Of a stretch of DNA of 64,000 nucleotides, positions 50,949 to 57,904 are shown in pieces; positions within the stretch are counted from its first letter, which is position 1, and each line of letters starts with the position of its first letter. The position numbers and the translations under genes were made by a program. The notes under the pieces are model-generated. The model worked only from the letters and a program-made list of their open reading frames with translations. It was not told the DNA's origin and made no database searches. Origin of the DNA: Thermoanaerobaculum sp. (lineage in GTDB: Bacteria; Acidobacteriota; Thermoanaerobaculia; Multivoradales; UBA5704); assembly GCA_021154885.1 (NCBI GenBank), contig JAJKHS010000077.1:62001-126000 (forward strand), given 5' to 3'.

Positions 50949-51050
50949 CCAGGGACTTCAGGGACTGCAGGGACTTCAGGGACGCAAGAGTCCGGGTCGT
51001 TCTGGCTTTCGCGTCCCTGTTGTCCCTGAGGTCCCTGAAGTCCCTGTTGT
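50949..51050. repeat. Interspersed palindromic element, GTCCC family, copy 5
   Basis: Left arm: four GGGAC steps at 9-base spacing (AGGGACTTCAGGGACTGCAGG..). Right arm: GCGTCCCTGTTGTCCCTGAG and further GTCCCTG steps. ACAGGGACTTCAGGGAC-type strings pair across the centre. It fills the gap between VWFA paralogues 2 and 3, both on the plus strand, so it is not limited to gene ends that converge. Confidence 0.75.
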
Positions 51051-51067
51051 AAGGTAGGATCGCCTCG

Positions 51068-53635
51068 ATGTTCCGCCGATCGCTCCGGCCGCACCTCCTC
51101 GCCCTCTCCCTGCTGTTCGCCGCCGCGGCCGCCACCGCCCAGGCCCCGCCTGCGGACCTCCCGCCGCGGTATCAGAAGTGGCTGGAGGACGTGGCGCTGC
51201 TCATCAGCCCCAAGGAGAAGGCGGTGTTCGTCGGCCTGGGGAAGGACTATCAGCGCGACGCCTTCATCCGCAAGTTCTGGCAGGTGCGGGACCCCTTTCC
51301 CCAGACGCCCCAGAACGAGTTCCAGGAGCGCTGGGAGAAGCGGGTGGAGATCGCCCGCGCGCGCTTCGGCGGCGTGGCGGACGACCGCGCCCGCATGCTG
51401 CTCTTCAACGGCGAGCCCGCCGAGGTCCTCCCCGTCCGCTGCGAAGTGCTGATGCCGCTGGAGATCTGGACCTATTCGAGCACCGAGCGCATCCGCGGCG
51501 GCTTCACCCTGGTGTTCATCGCCTACGGCGCTTCCCGCTACCAGCTCTGGTATCCGAACGACGGCCTTTCGCCCCTGCTCTCCGCCGGCCTGCGGGTGCC
51601 GGTCGACAGTCCGGCCCGGGGCTATCAGGCCATCGGCGAGCTGTGCCCGCGGGGGGAGGACATCGCCTCCCGTCTCGCCGAGGCACTGGACTGGAAACGG
51701 GTGGAGTCCTCCCAGAAGCTCGTCCCCAAGCCGGGCGAGGAGTGGCTCGCCACCTTCTCCTCCTTCTCGACGGACGTCCCCGCGGGGGCCACGACCTTCC
51801 CGGCCCAGGTCGACCTCTCCTTCCCTGGCCGCTCCGGCAGCCGCACGGTGGTGCAGGCCCTGGTGAGCGTGCCGCGGGATGCGATCCAGCCGGAACGCAT
51901 CGAGGGGAGCCCCACGGCTACCTACGTCTTCACCGTCGACGGCGAGGTGCTCCACAAGGAGGAGCTGTTCGAGCATTTCCGCTACCGCTTCGCCCTCCCG
52001 GAGTCCGAGGTGACGGCGGCGAAGATCCCCCTCGTCTTCCAGCGCTTCCTGCGGCCGGGGAGCTACTCGCTGGTGCTGAAGATCGAGGACACGGCGGGCC
52101 GGCACTACTTCCGCGAGGAGCGGGAGCTGGAGGTGCCGGTCGTGACGGCCGCGGAGCCCGCGCCCGTGGCCGCGGCGCCGGCGGCCCCCACACCCGCCAA
52201 CCCGGCTCCGGCAGCCTCCACCCCGGCGGCGGCCTTGGCCGAGGCCAACGCCACCCTGGCCACCACGGCGAATACCGGCGCGGACGAGCAGTCGATCCGC
52301 ATCCTGCCGCCGCCGGCGGGGCTGATCACGGGCAAGGCCCGGGTGGAGGCCATCGCGGCCGGCTCCAGCATCGCCAAGGTGACCTTCGAGCTGGACGGCA
52401 AGCCCGTGCTCACCAAGGGCCGGCCGCCCTACAGTGTCGAGCTGAACCTCGGCGCCCAGCCCCGACTCCACATCCTGCGCGCCCTCGCCCTGGATGGCAC
52501 CGGAAAAAGGCTGGCGGAGGACCAGGTCGAGCTCAACGCCGGTCCCCACCGCTTCGCCATACGGCTCGTCGAGCCGCAGCCCGGCAAGACCTACAACGCG
52601 AGCCTGAGCGCCCAGGCCCAGGTCGACGTGCCGGAGGGGGAGAAGCTGGACCGCGTGGAGCTCTTCCTCAACGACAACCGGGTGGCGACCCTCTACCAGC
52701 CCCCCTTCACCCAGCCGATCCTCCTGCCGCAGAAGAAGGACGTCACCTGGGTGCGCGCCGTGGCCTACCTCGACGACGGCAACTCGACGGAGAGCACGGT
52801 GCTGGTCAACGCGCCGGGCGCGACCGGCCACGTGGACGTCCAGTTCGTGGAGCTCTTCACCTCCGTGGTGGACGGCCGCGGCCATCCCGTCGAGGGCTTG
52901 AAGAAAGAGGACTTCACCGTCGTCGAGGATGGCGCGCCGCAGCAGGTCCGGCGCTTCGAGCTGGTGAAGGACGTGCCCATCTACGCCGGCATCCTCCTCG
53001 ACACCTCGGCCTCCATGAGCGAGGCCGGGAAGCTCGACGAGGCGGTGAAGGGGGCTCTGCGCTTCTTCCAGAAGGTGATCACCCCCAAGGACCGCGCGTC
53101 GGTCATCACCTTCAGCGACCAGCCGAACCTCGCCGTCCGCTTCACCAACGACGAGTCGGTGCTGGCCGGCGGTCTCGCCGGCCTCAAGGCCGACGGCAAC
53201 ACCACCCTCTACGACAGCATCATCTACTCCCTCTACTACTTCGGCGGCATCAAGGGGAAGCGGGCGATCATCCTCCTCTCCGACGGCAAGGACGAGGGGA
53301 GCCACTACAGCTTCAACGACGCCCTGGAGTACGCCCGGCGCAGCGGCGTCTCGATCTACACGGTGGGAATCGAGCTCTCCACCCAGGAGGCGGACGTCCG
53401 CCTCAAGCTCTCCCGCCTGGCGGACGAGACGGGCGGCCGCGTCTTTTTCATCTCGAAGGCCAGCGAGGTCGAGCGGATCTACGACGTCATCCAGAACGAG
53501 CTGCGGTCGCAGTACCTCCTCGCCTACCAGTCCAGCAAGGAGAAGGAGCCGGGCCCGGAGAAGTTCCGCACCGTCGAGGTCAAACTGTCGCGGCCCGGGC
53601 TCGAAGCCAAGACTCTGCGGGGCTACTACCCCTGA
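51068..53635 (+). CDS. Secreted GWxTD/VWFA-related protein, paralogue 3
   Basis: 855 aa, ATG after AGGTAGGATC. Signal peptide about 1-26 (LLFAAAAATAQA). GWxTD-type domain with FWQVRDPFPQTPQNEFQERW and RARMLLFNGEPAEV. Ala/Pro-rich linker about 365-395. Middle beta domains with VTFELDGKPVLTKGRPPYSV. VWFA-related domain about 600-855 with MIDAS DTSASM, TLYDSIIYSLYYFGG and LLSDGKDEGSHY. This copy has LSTQEADVRLKLSRL where the others have a two-residue-shorter loop. Ends GLEAKTLRGYYP. Confidence 0.9.
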   Translation: MFRRSLRPHLLALSLLFAAAAATAQAPPADLPPRYQKWLEDVALLISPKEKAVFVGLGKDYQRDAFIRKFWQVRDPFPQTPQNEFQERWEKRVEIARARFGGVADDRARMLLFNGEPAEVLPVRCEVLMPLEIWTYSSTERIRGGFTLVFIAYGASRYQLWYPNDGLSPLLSAGLRVPVDSPARGYQAIGELCPRGEDIASRLAEALDWKRVESSQKLVPKPGEEWLATFSSFSTDVPAGATTFPAQVDLSFPGRSGSRTVVQALVSVPRDAIQPERIEGSPTATYVFTVDGEVLHKEELFEHFRYRFALPESEVTAAKIPLVFQRFLRPGSYSLVLKIEDTAGRHYFREERELEVPVVTAAEPAPVAAAPAAPTPANPAPAASTPAAALAEANATLATTANTGADEQSIRILPPPAGLITGKARVEAIAAGSSIAKVTFELDGKPVLTKGRPPYSVELNLGAQPRLHILRALALDGTGKRLAEDQVELNAGPHRFAIRLVEPQPGKTYNASLSAQAQVDVPEGEKLDRVELFLNDNRVATLYQPPFTQPILLPQKKDVTWVRAVAYLDDGNSTESTVLVNAPGATGHVDVQFVELFTSVVDGRGHPVEGLKKEDFTVVEDGAPQQVRRFELVKDVPIYAGILLDTSASMSEAGKLDEAVKGALRFFQKVITPKDRASVITFSDQPNLAVRFTNDESVLAGGLAGLKADGNTTLYDSIIYSLYYFGGIKGKRAIILLSDGKDEGSHYSFNDALEYARRSGVSIYTVGIELSTQEADVRLKLSRLADETGGRVFFISKASEVERIYDVIQNELRSQYLLAYQSSKEKEPGPEKFRTVEVKLSRPGLEAKTLRGYYP

Positions 53636-54219
53636 GCGCGCTCCCAGCCTTCATCCTCGCCTCGGGCTCCCCCCGCCGCCGCGAGCTGCTCGCCGGCCTT
53701 GGGCTTCGCTTCACCGTCCGCGCCGTGGACCTCGACGAGACCCCCGGAGCGGGCGAGCCGCCGGAGGAGACCGTCCTCCGTCTCGCCCGCGAGAAGGCCG
53801 CGGCCCGGGCCGAGCCTGGGGAGCTGGTGCTGGGGGCGGACACGGTGGTGGTCGTCGACGGCGAGCTGCTGGGCAAGCCCCGGGACCCGGCCGACGCCCG
53901 GCGCATGCTGGCCCGCATCGCCGGCCGCGAGCACACCGTCCTCACGGGAGTGGCCCTCGAAGAGCCCGGCCGGGATCGCCGCGTATCCGCCCTGGAGCGG
54001 TCGCGGGTGCGCATGGCCGCTCTCACTCCCGAGGAGATCGAGTGGTACGTCTCTACCGGTGAGCCCCTGGACAAGGCCGGCTCCTACGCCGTCCAGGGGA
54101 TCGGCGCCCTGTTCGTGGAAGAGGTCCACGGCAACTACACCAACGTGGTGGGGCTGCCGCTGCCGCTCACCCGCCGGTTGTTCCGGGAGCTGGGGTGGGA
54201 GCTGCTGGGGTTTCGGTAG
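53632..54219 (+). CDS. maf: Maf-family nucleotide pyrophosphatase
   Basis: 195 aa. Motifs: FILASGSPRRRELL at the start, VLGADTVVVVDGELLGKPRD in the middle, and [25 protein letters not shown] near the end. Maf/YhdE enzymes hydrolyse dTTP, UTP or modified NTPs to monophosphates. No ATG, GTG or TTG is in frame before the SGSPRR motif; the likely start is the CTG at 53632, which overlaps the previous stop as CTGA in place of the usual ATGA. The last 285 bases are repeated at 56300-56585. Confidence 0.88.
   Translation: MSALPAFILASGSPRRRELLAGLGLRFTVRAVDLDETPGAGEPPEETVLRLAREKAAARAEPGELVLGADTVVVVDGELLGKPRDPADARRMLARIAGREHTVLTGVALEEPGRDRRVSALERSRVRMAALTPEEIEWYVSTGEPLDKAGSYAVQGIGALFVEEVHGNYTNVVGLPLPLTRRLFRELGWELLGFR
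53935..54219 (+). repeat. Direct repeat, left copy (maf 3' end)
   Basis: Bases 53935-54219 match 56300-56585 with scattered differences and one indel. The final ~110 bases, from GAGCCCCTGGACAAGGC on, are nearly identical in both. The two copies flank the low-GC GHKL-ATPase gene like the ends of an inserted element. Confidence 0.9.
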
Positions 54220-54272
54220 GTTCGTCTCCGGGCAATTATTTCGTCTACTCCAGAGACGATTAAATCTTCCGC

Positions 54273-54302
54273 TTGATTTCTGCCCACGGGGTAGGGCAGA
54301 AT
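54273..54302 (+). promoter_or_regulatory. Probable promoter of the GHKL-ATPase gene
   Basis: TTGATT at 54273-54278 and CAGAAT at 54297-54302, spacer 18. A small inverted repeat TGCCC..GGGCA (54281-54298) lies inside the spacer and could bind a repressor. The start would fall at about 54309, next to the ATG, with no ribosome site. Confidence 0.45.
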
Positions 54303-54309
54303 ACCTCGC

Positions 54310-56292
54310 ATGCCCATGAACTTCAACCTTCCACATCACGTGAGGAACATCACCCTTACTAAGAGTAACGCCCTCCTTCCTCTGTATGAGGCGGTGGTTA
54401 ATTCGTTCCACGCTATCTCGGAACGGCCGGGTGCTGGACGAATTGAAGTAGTTGTGGATCGAGATCGCTCCCAGGCCACCCTTGCACCAACTGGCCCAGA
54501 GCCAATAGAACGTTTCGAGGTTATAGATGATGGTATCGGCTTCACGGAAGAGCATTTGGAGTCTTTTAAGACTGCGAGTTCTTCCAAGAAGGCGCCAGTT
54601 GGAGGAAAGGGTGTAGGTCGTTTCTTGTGGCTCAAGGCCTTCGATCGCGTTAACGTGATCAGCGTCTACCAGGATAAGGACCTATTTTTTGAACGCCGGT
54701 TTACGTTTGAAGCAGATGACCAAGGCGTCCATGCAGAACCACCTGCGCCTACGGACCAATCTGCTCACCGTACGGTGGTCATTCTACAAGGCTTCAAAAA
54801 CCCATATCGGGATAGCGCACGGCACACCTTAGACATTCTCGCGCGCAAAATACTGGGGCATTGCCTAATCTACTTCATGGCGCCGCGTTGTCCGACCGTC
54901 GTCGTACGAGATGAGGCTGATTCAATCAGCCTAAACGATATATTCAACCAAGAAGTGAAATCGCGGTCGAAGCGGCGTCCCTTTTCGGTCAAAGATCACA
55001 CCTTTGAGGTGTCAAATTTTAGTGTTTACAGCAGCGGAGAGCACCTCATTCATCTTTGCGCCGATGAACGCGAGGTGAATTATGTAAAGCTCGTCGAAGC
55101 AATGCCCGAGCTTGCAACCGGAAGATTGCGCGACAACCAAGGTCGGCTGTTCCATATCGCATCATACGTGACTGGCTCCTATCTCGATGACAACGTAAGT
55201 AAAGACAGGACAGATTTCGGCTTTGAGGAGGAGGCTCCACTTTGGGAAAGCCTTCAGAAAAGTGAACTGACCGGTGCGGTCGCGAGGGTCGTTCGCGACG
55301 ACTTCGGCGAAGAGATTGACCACGTCGCCCAAGAGAACATGGCTGGCCTTCGTTCCTTTATTGAGGATAACCCAGAGTTTCGAATTCTAAATTCCCACCC
55401 GGAAGAACTTCGAGGCATTCCAAGTGGCGGCTCCAAAGAGAAGCTGCGCCTAGAACTCTATAAGGCCAAGAATCGTGTCCGTGAAAGCATCAGAGCTCTG
55501 GGGAATGAGTTGCTCGAAAGACAGCCCGATACACTCGATGAGTCTCATGAGTATGAAAGCAGGTTCGTTAGCTTCGTGAGCGAACTCAACGAATTGGGTA
55601 AGTCAGAGCTGGCGAATTACGTCATTCATCGCCGGGTAGTCCTTGATCTGCTTCGGAAAGCTGTACGGCGGACACCAACAGGAAAGTATCAGCTTGAGGA
55701 GGCGGTCCATCGTCTTGTATTCCCTCTTCGGGCTACGTCTGATAGCGTCGAGTTTGAACAGCAGAATTTATGGATTTTGGACGAGCGCTTGGCCTTTCAT
55801 CGCTATCTTGCCTCAGATAAACCACTGAAATCTGTAGAGAACGGAGAATTTGATAGTCTAAAGCGTCCAGATCTCCTGATCTTCAATAAGCCGCATGCAT
55901 TCGCTGAGGATCTTTATCCCATCCAGTCAGTCGTCATGGTCGAGTTCAAGCGCCCGATGCGGAATGATTACAGCGAAGATGAGAATCCCGTTTCACAGGT
56001 TTATGGCTACATACGTGATATCCGCGCCGGCAAAGTAGTCACCTATGACGGGCGGCCAATAGACGTTAAGGAAAGTACTCCATTTCACGTATGGGTGGTG
56101 TGCGACCTGACAAAACGTGCGAGAGATATGGCGGAAGAGTATGGATTTCGAGATACACCAGACGGTGTTGGAATGTTTCATCTTCACCCAAACTTCAATG
56201 CCTACATTGAATTGATTCCGTTCGAGAAGATGGTGGACGATGCCGAGAAACGGAACCGCATTCTCTTTGAGACGCTGAATCTCCCATCATGA
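54310..56292 (+). CDS. GHKL-ATPase fused to a PD-(D/E)XK nuclease domain, candidate defence gene
   Basis: 660 aa. N-terminal GHKL (Hsp90/MutL-type) ATPase: N box with Glu27 and Asn31 ([12 protein letters not shown]), G1 box DDGIGF at 73-78, G2 box GGKGVGRF at 98-105. The middle (about 200-450) is helical with [20 protein letters not shown]. The C-terminal ~130 residues have a PD-(D/E)XK layout: Asp521 in RPDLLIF, Glu545-x-Lys547 in VVMVEFKRP, then [11 protein letters not shown] is about 50 %, far below its neighbours. MORC/MutL-like GHKL ATPases with nuclease domains are known from restriction-type contexts. No partner gene is present, so it may act alone. Confidence 0.8.
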   Translation: MPMNFNLPHHVRNITLTKSNALLPLYEAVVNSFHAISERPGAGRIEVVVDRDRSQATLAPTGPEPIERFEVIDDGIGFTEEHLESFKTASSSKKAPVGGKGVGRFLWLKAFDRVNVISVYQDKDLFFERRFTFEADDQGVHAEPPAPTDQSAHRTVVILQGFKNPYRDSARHTLDILARKILGHCLIYFMAPRCPTVVVRDEADSISLNDIFNQEVKSRSKRRPFSVKDHTFEVSNFSVYSSGEHLIHLCADEREVNYVKLVEAMPELATGRLRDNQGRLFHIASYVTGSYLDDNVSKDRTDFGFEEEAPLWESLQKSELTGAVARVVRDDFGEEIDHVAQENMAGLRSFIEDNPEFRILNSHPEELRGIPSGGSKEKLRLELYKAKNRVRESIRALGNELLERQPDTLDESHEYESRFVSFVSELNELGKSELANYVIHRRVVLDLLRKAVRRTPTGKYQLEEAVHRLVFPLRATSDSVEFEQQNLWILDERLAFHRYLASDKPLKSVENGEFDSLKRPDLLIFNKPHAFAEDLYPIQSVVMVEFKRPMRNDYSEDENPVSQVYGYIRDIRAGKVVTYDGRPIDVKESTPFHVWVVCDLTKRARDMAEEYGFRDTPDGVGMFHLHPNFNAYIELIPFEKMVDDAEKRNRILFETLNLPS

Positions 56293-56299
56293 GCTGCAG

Positions 56300-56585
56300 A
56301 CCGTCCTCACCGGCGTGGCCCCTCGAAGAGCCCGGCCGGAACCGGCGCACCGCCGCCCTGGAGCGGTCGCGGGTGCGCATGGCCGCGCTGACCGCCGAAG
56401 AGATCGACTGGTACGTCTCTACCGGCGAGCCCCTGGACAAGGCCGGCTCCTACGCCGTCCAGGGGATCGGCGCCCTGTTCGTGGAGGAGGTCCATGGCAA
56501 CTACACCAACGTGGTGGGCCTGCCGCTGCCGCTCACCCGCCGGCTGTTCCGGGAGCTGGGGTGGGAGCTGCTGGGGTTTCGGTAG
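56300..56585 (+). pseudogene. Duplicated maf 3' end, right copy
   Basis: 286 bases matching the last 285 of maf, with one extra C near 56330 that breaks the frame. From there the maf reading frame gives [20 protein letters not shown] to the end ELLGFR and stop. The differences from the left copy are mostly third-position changes (for example GAGGAG/GAAGAG), so the copies diverged under selection in two genomes or over a long time. The start of Maf is missing. Confidence 0.85.
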
Positions 56586-56627
56586 GACGCCCGAGGTCTG
56601 ACCCGCGCAATCAGGGCGTAATTGGGC

Positions 56628-56656
56628 TTGACATGCGGGAGGGTGTCACGTAAGCA
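56628..56656 (+). promoter_or_regulatory. Promoter of the candidate small RNA
   Basis: TTGACA at 56628-56633, 17-base spacer, TAAGCA at 56651-56656. The -35 is perfect and the -10 weak. Expected transcript start about 56663. Confidence 0.5.
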
Positions 56657-56738
56657 TTGCGACCAATGCGGTTCGCCGCAGGTGGATAGCCCCAACGGGC
56701 TAGCGGTGATCGGGCTCCCTTAGGGAGCCCTTTCATTT
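56655..56738 (+). ncRNA. Candidate structured small RNA
   Basis: Between the promoter and a terminator lie consecutive hairpins: GCATTG-CGAC-CAATGC, GCGG-TTCG-CCGC (a stable UUCG tetraloop), AGCCC-CAAC-GGGCT, then the terminator stem. There is no ORF with a ribosome site. If transcription starts near 56663 the first hairpin is only partly included and the RNA is about 75 nt. It does not match any riboswitch or known RNA I recall. It directly follows the right maf copy, so it may be the last part of the inserted element or the start of the old chromosome. Confidence 0.45.
56712..56738 (+). terminator. Rho-independent terminator
   Basis: Stem GGGCTCCC-TTA-GGGAGCCC followed by TTTCATTT. Eight perfect GC-rich pairs and a short loop; a clear intrinsic terminator on the plus strand. 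Confidence 0.8.
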
Positions 56739-56774
56739 CCCCGCGATGCGACGTTTCGGTAGGGGGCCCGAGAC

Positions 56775-57055
56775 CTGCCGCAGGCCTCACGAGATCTCGT
56801 AACGGCCTTGCCAGGCCCGTGCCGGGCATCGAGAATCCCGGAACGGGCTGGCGAAGCCCGTTGCGGGGCCTCACGAAATCTCGTAACGGCCTCGCCAAGC
56901 CCGTTGCGGGCATGGCGAAACCCGAACAGGCTTCGCTAGGCCCAGAGCGGGTTTCGGGAAACACGGACCGGGCTTCGAGAAGCCTGAGGCGGGCATCGAG
57001 AAGCGCGGACCGGGCTTCGCGACGCCCCGAGCAGGCTTCGCGAAGCCTGGACCAG
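56775..57055. repeat. Array of ~13 palindromic 21-bp units
   Basis: Imperfect repeats spaced 21 bases apart, with the core GGCTTCGCGAAGCC (perfect palindrome at about 57032) and variants such as GGCTTCGAGAAGCC and GGTTTCGGGAAACA. The units vary in a few bases each, so the array is old or changing. It lies between the small RNA and the stop of the orphan antitoxin gene. Frames are open because of the period but there is no start or ribosome site. Confidence 0.8.
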
Positions 57056-57061
57056 GACCGT

Positions 57062-57238
57062 TCACCCGCTGGCTTTTTCTGGAGATTCCGGAAGAGCGGT
57101 TGGATTGTCGGCGTTGCGCTTGGAGCTGGTCCATTTGGCGAGGAGCTCGGCCATCTCCTCATCGCTGGCGAAGTCCCCCGAGTCCGCCTCCCGAAGCCCG
57201 GCCTCAATCTGGCGGATCTGCCAATCCTGAAGGTCCAT
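57062..57238 (-). CDS. Orphan ParD/CopG-like antitoxin
   Basis: 58 aa from the ATG at 57238. WQIRQIEAGLREADSGDFASDEEMAELLAKW is the recurring C-terminal helix of ParD-like and related antitoxins, which wraps the toxin. The N-terminal ribbon is missing. No ParE/RelE gene is next to it; the downstream side holds the 21-bp array. It starts two bases after the upstream gene's stop and may be translated with it. Confidence 0.65.
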   Translation of the reverse strand: MDLQDWQIRQIEAGLREADSGDFASDEEMAELLAKWTSSKRNADNPTALPESPEKASG

Positions 57239-57240
57239 CT

Positions 57241-57879
57241 CTACTTCCGCAGCAGCTTGAAAGCGTGGTTCCAGGTCCCGGTGCGAATCCCGTAGCCCAC
57301 CCACAGGATGCACAGCGGTTCCAGGAGCCGGGCGCCCTCGATGCCGCCGACGTCGATCGCGGGCCAGCCGAAGTCCTTGAGGATGCCGGTGACGGTCTTC
57401 TTCGCCTCGTCGTCGTTGCCGCAGATGAACATGTCCGGGGGACCGCCGGGGAAATCGGGGTGCACCATGTGGGCGTGGCCCACGGTGTTGAAGGCCTTGA
57501 CCACCCGGGCCGCGGGAAGCCAGCGCTGCACCTGCTCGCCGCCCGAGTCGGTGTTGCCGAGGGCGAGCCTGGGACCGCCGGGCTGGTCGAAGAGGAGCGG
57601 ATTGGTGGCGTCGATTACGACCTTGCCCGCGAAGTTTTCCGGCCCCGCTAGTTGGATCGCATGCTTCGTACCGCTCCAAAGGGTCGCCAGCACGACGACC
57701 TCCCCGAATTCGGCGACCTCCGCGAACGTCCCGGCTGACGTCTTGGGGCCGGTCTTCTCCACCCAGTCGTTCAGCTTCCCGGGATCCCGGGAGCCGATCT
57801 TCACCTCATGCCCGAGGCCGGCGAACCCTGCCCCGAGAGTCTTGCCCACGTCGCCTGAACCGAGAATCCCGACTTTCAT
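57241..57879 (-). CDS. NAD(P)-binding F420-reductase-like oxidoreductase
   Basis: 212 aa. Rossmann motif GILGSGDVGKTLG at 4-16, GSRDPGKLNDWV for NADP-ribose phosphate contact, VVIDATNPLLF and VVKAFNTVGHAHMV, all as in the Fno/NADPH-F420 oxidoreductase-like family (COG2085). Many members use NADPH with unknown partners; F420 use cannot be claimed. It is the gene before the orphan antitoxin. Confidence 0.85.
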   Translation of the reverse strand: MKVGILGSGDVGKTLGAGFAGLGHEVKIGSRDPGKLNDWVEKTGPKTSAGTFAEVAEFGEVVVLATLWSGTKHAIQLAGPENFAGKVVIDATNPLLFDQPGGPRLALGNTDSGGEQVQRWLPAARVVKAFNTVGHAHMVHPDFPGGPPDMFICGNDDEAKKTVTGILKDFGWPAIDVGGIEGARLLEPLCILWVGYGIRTGTWNHAFKLLRK

Positions 57880-57904
57880 GAGTACATCCCCCTGACTAGA
57901 AAGA

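Noticed and set aside
48245-53305. 1686-codon minus-strand open frame
   Set aside because: Shadow of VWFA paralogues 2 and 3; no ribosome site or domain, and its repeats mirror those of the real genes.
54220-56300. Integrase or transposase for the maf island
   Set aside because: The only ORF is the GHKL gene; no recombinase motif is seen in any frame.
56655-56712. tRNA gene
   Set aside because: A GGTTCG string and several stems are present, but no cloverleaf with an acceptor stem or CCA can be drawn.
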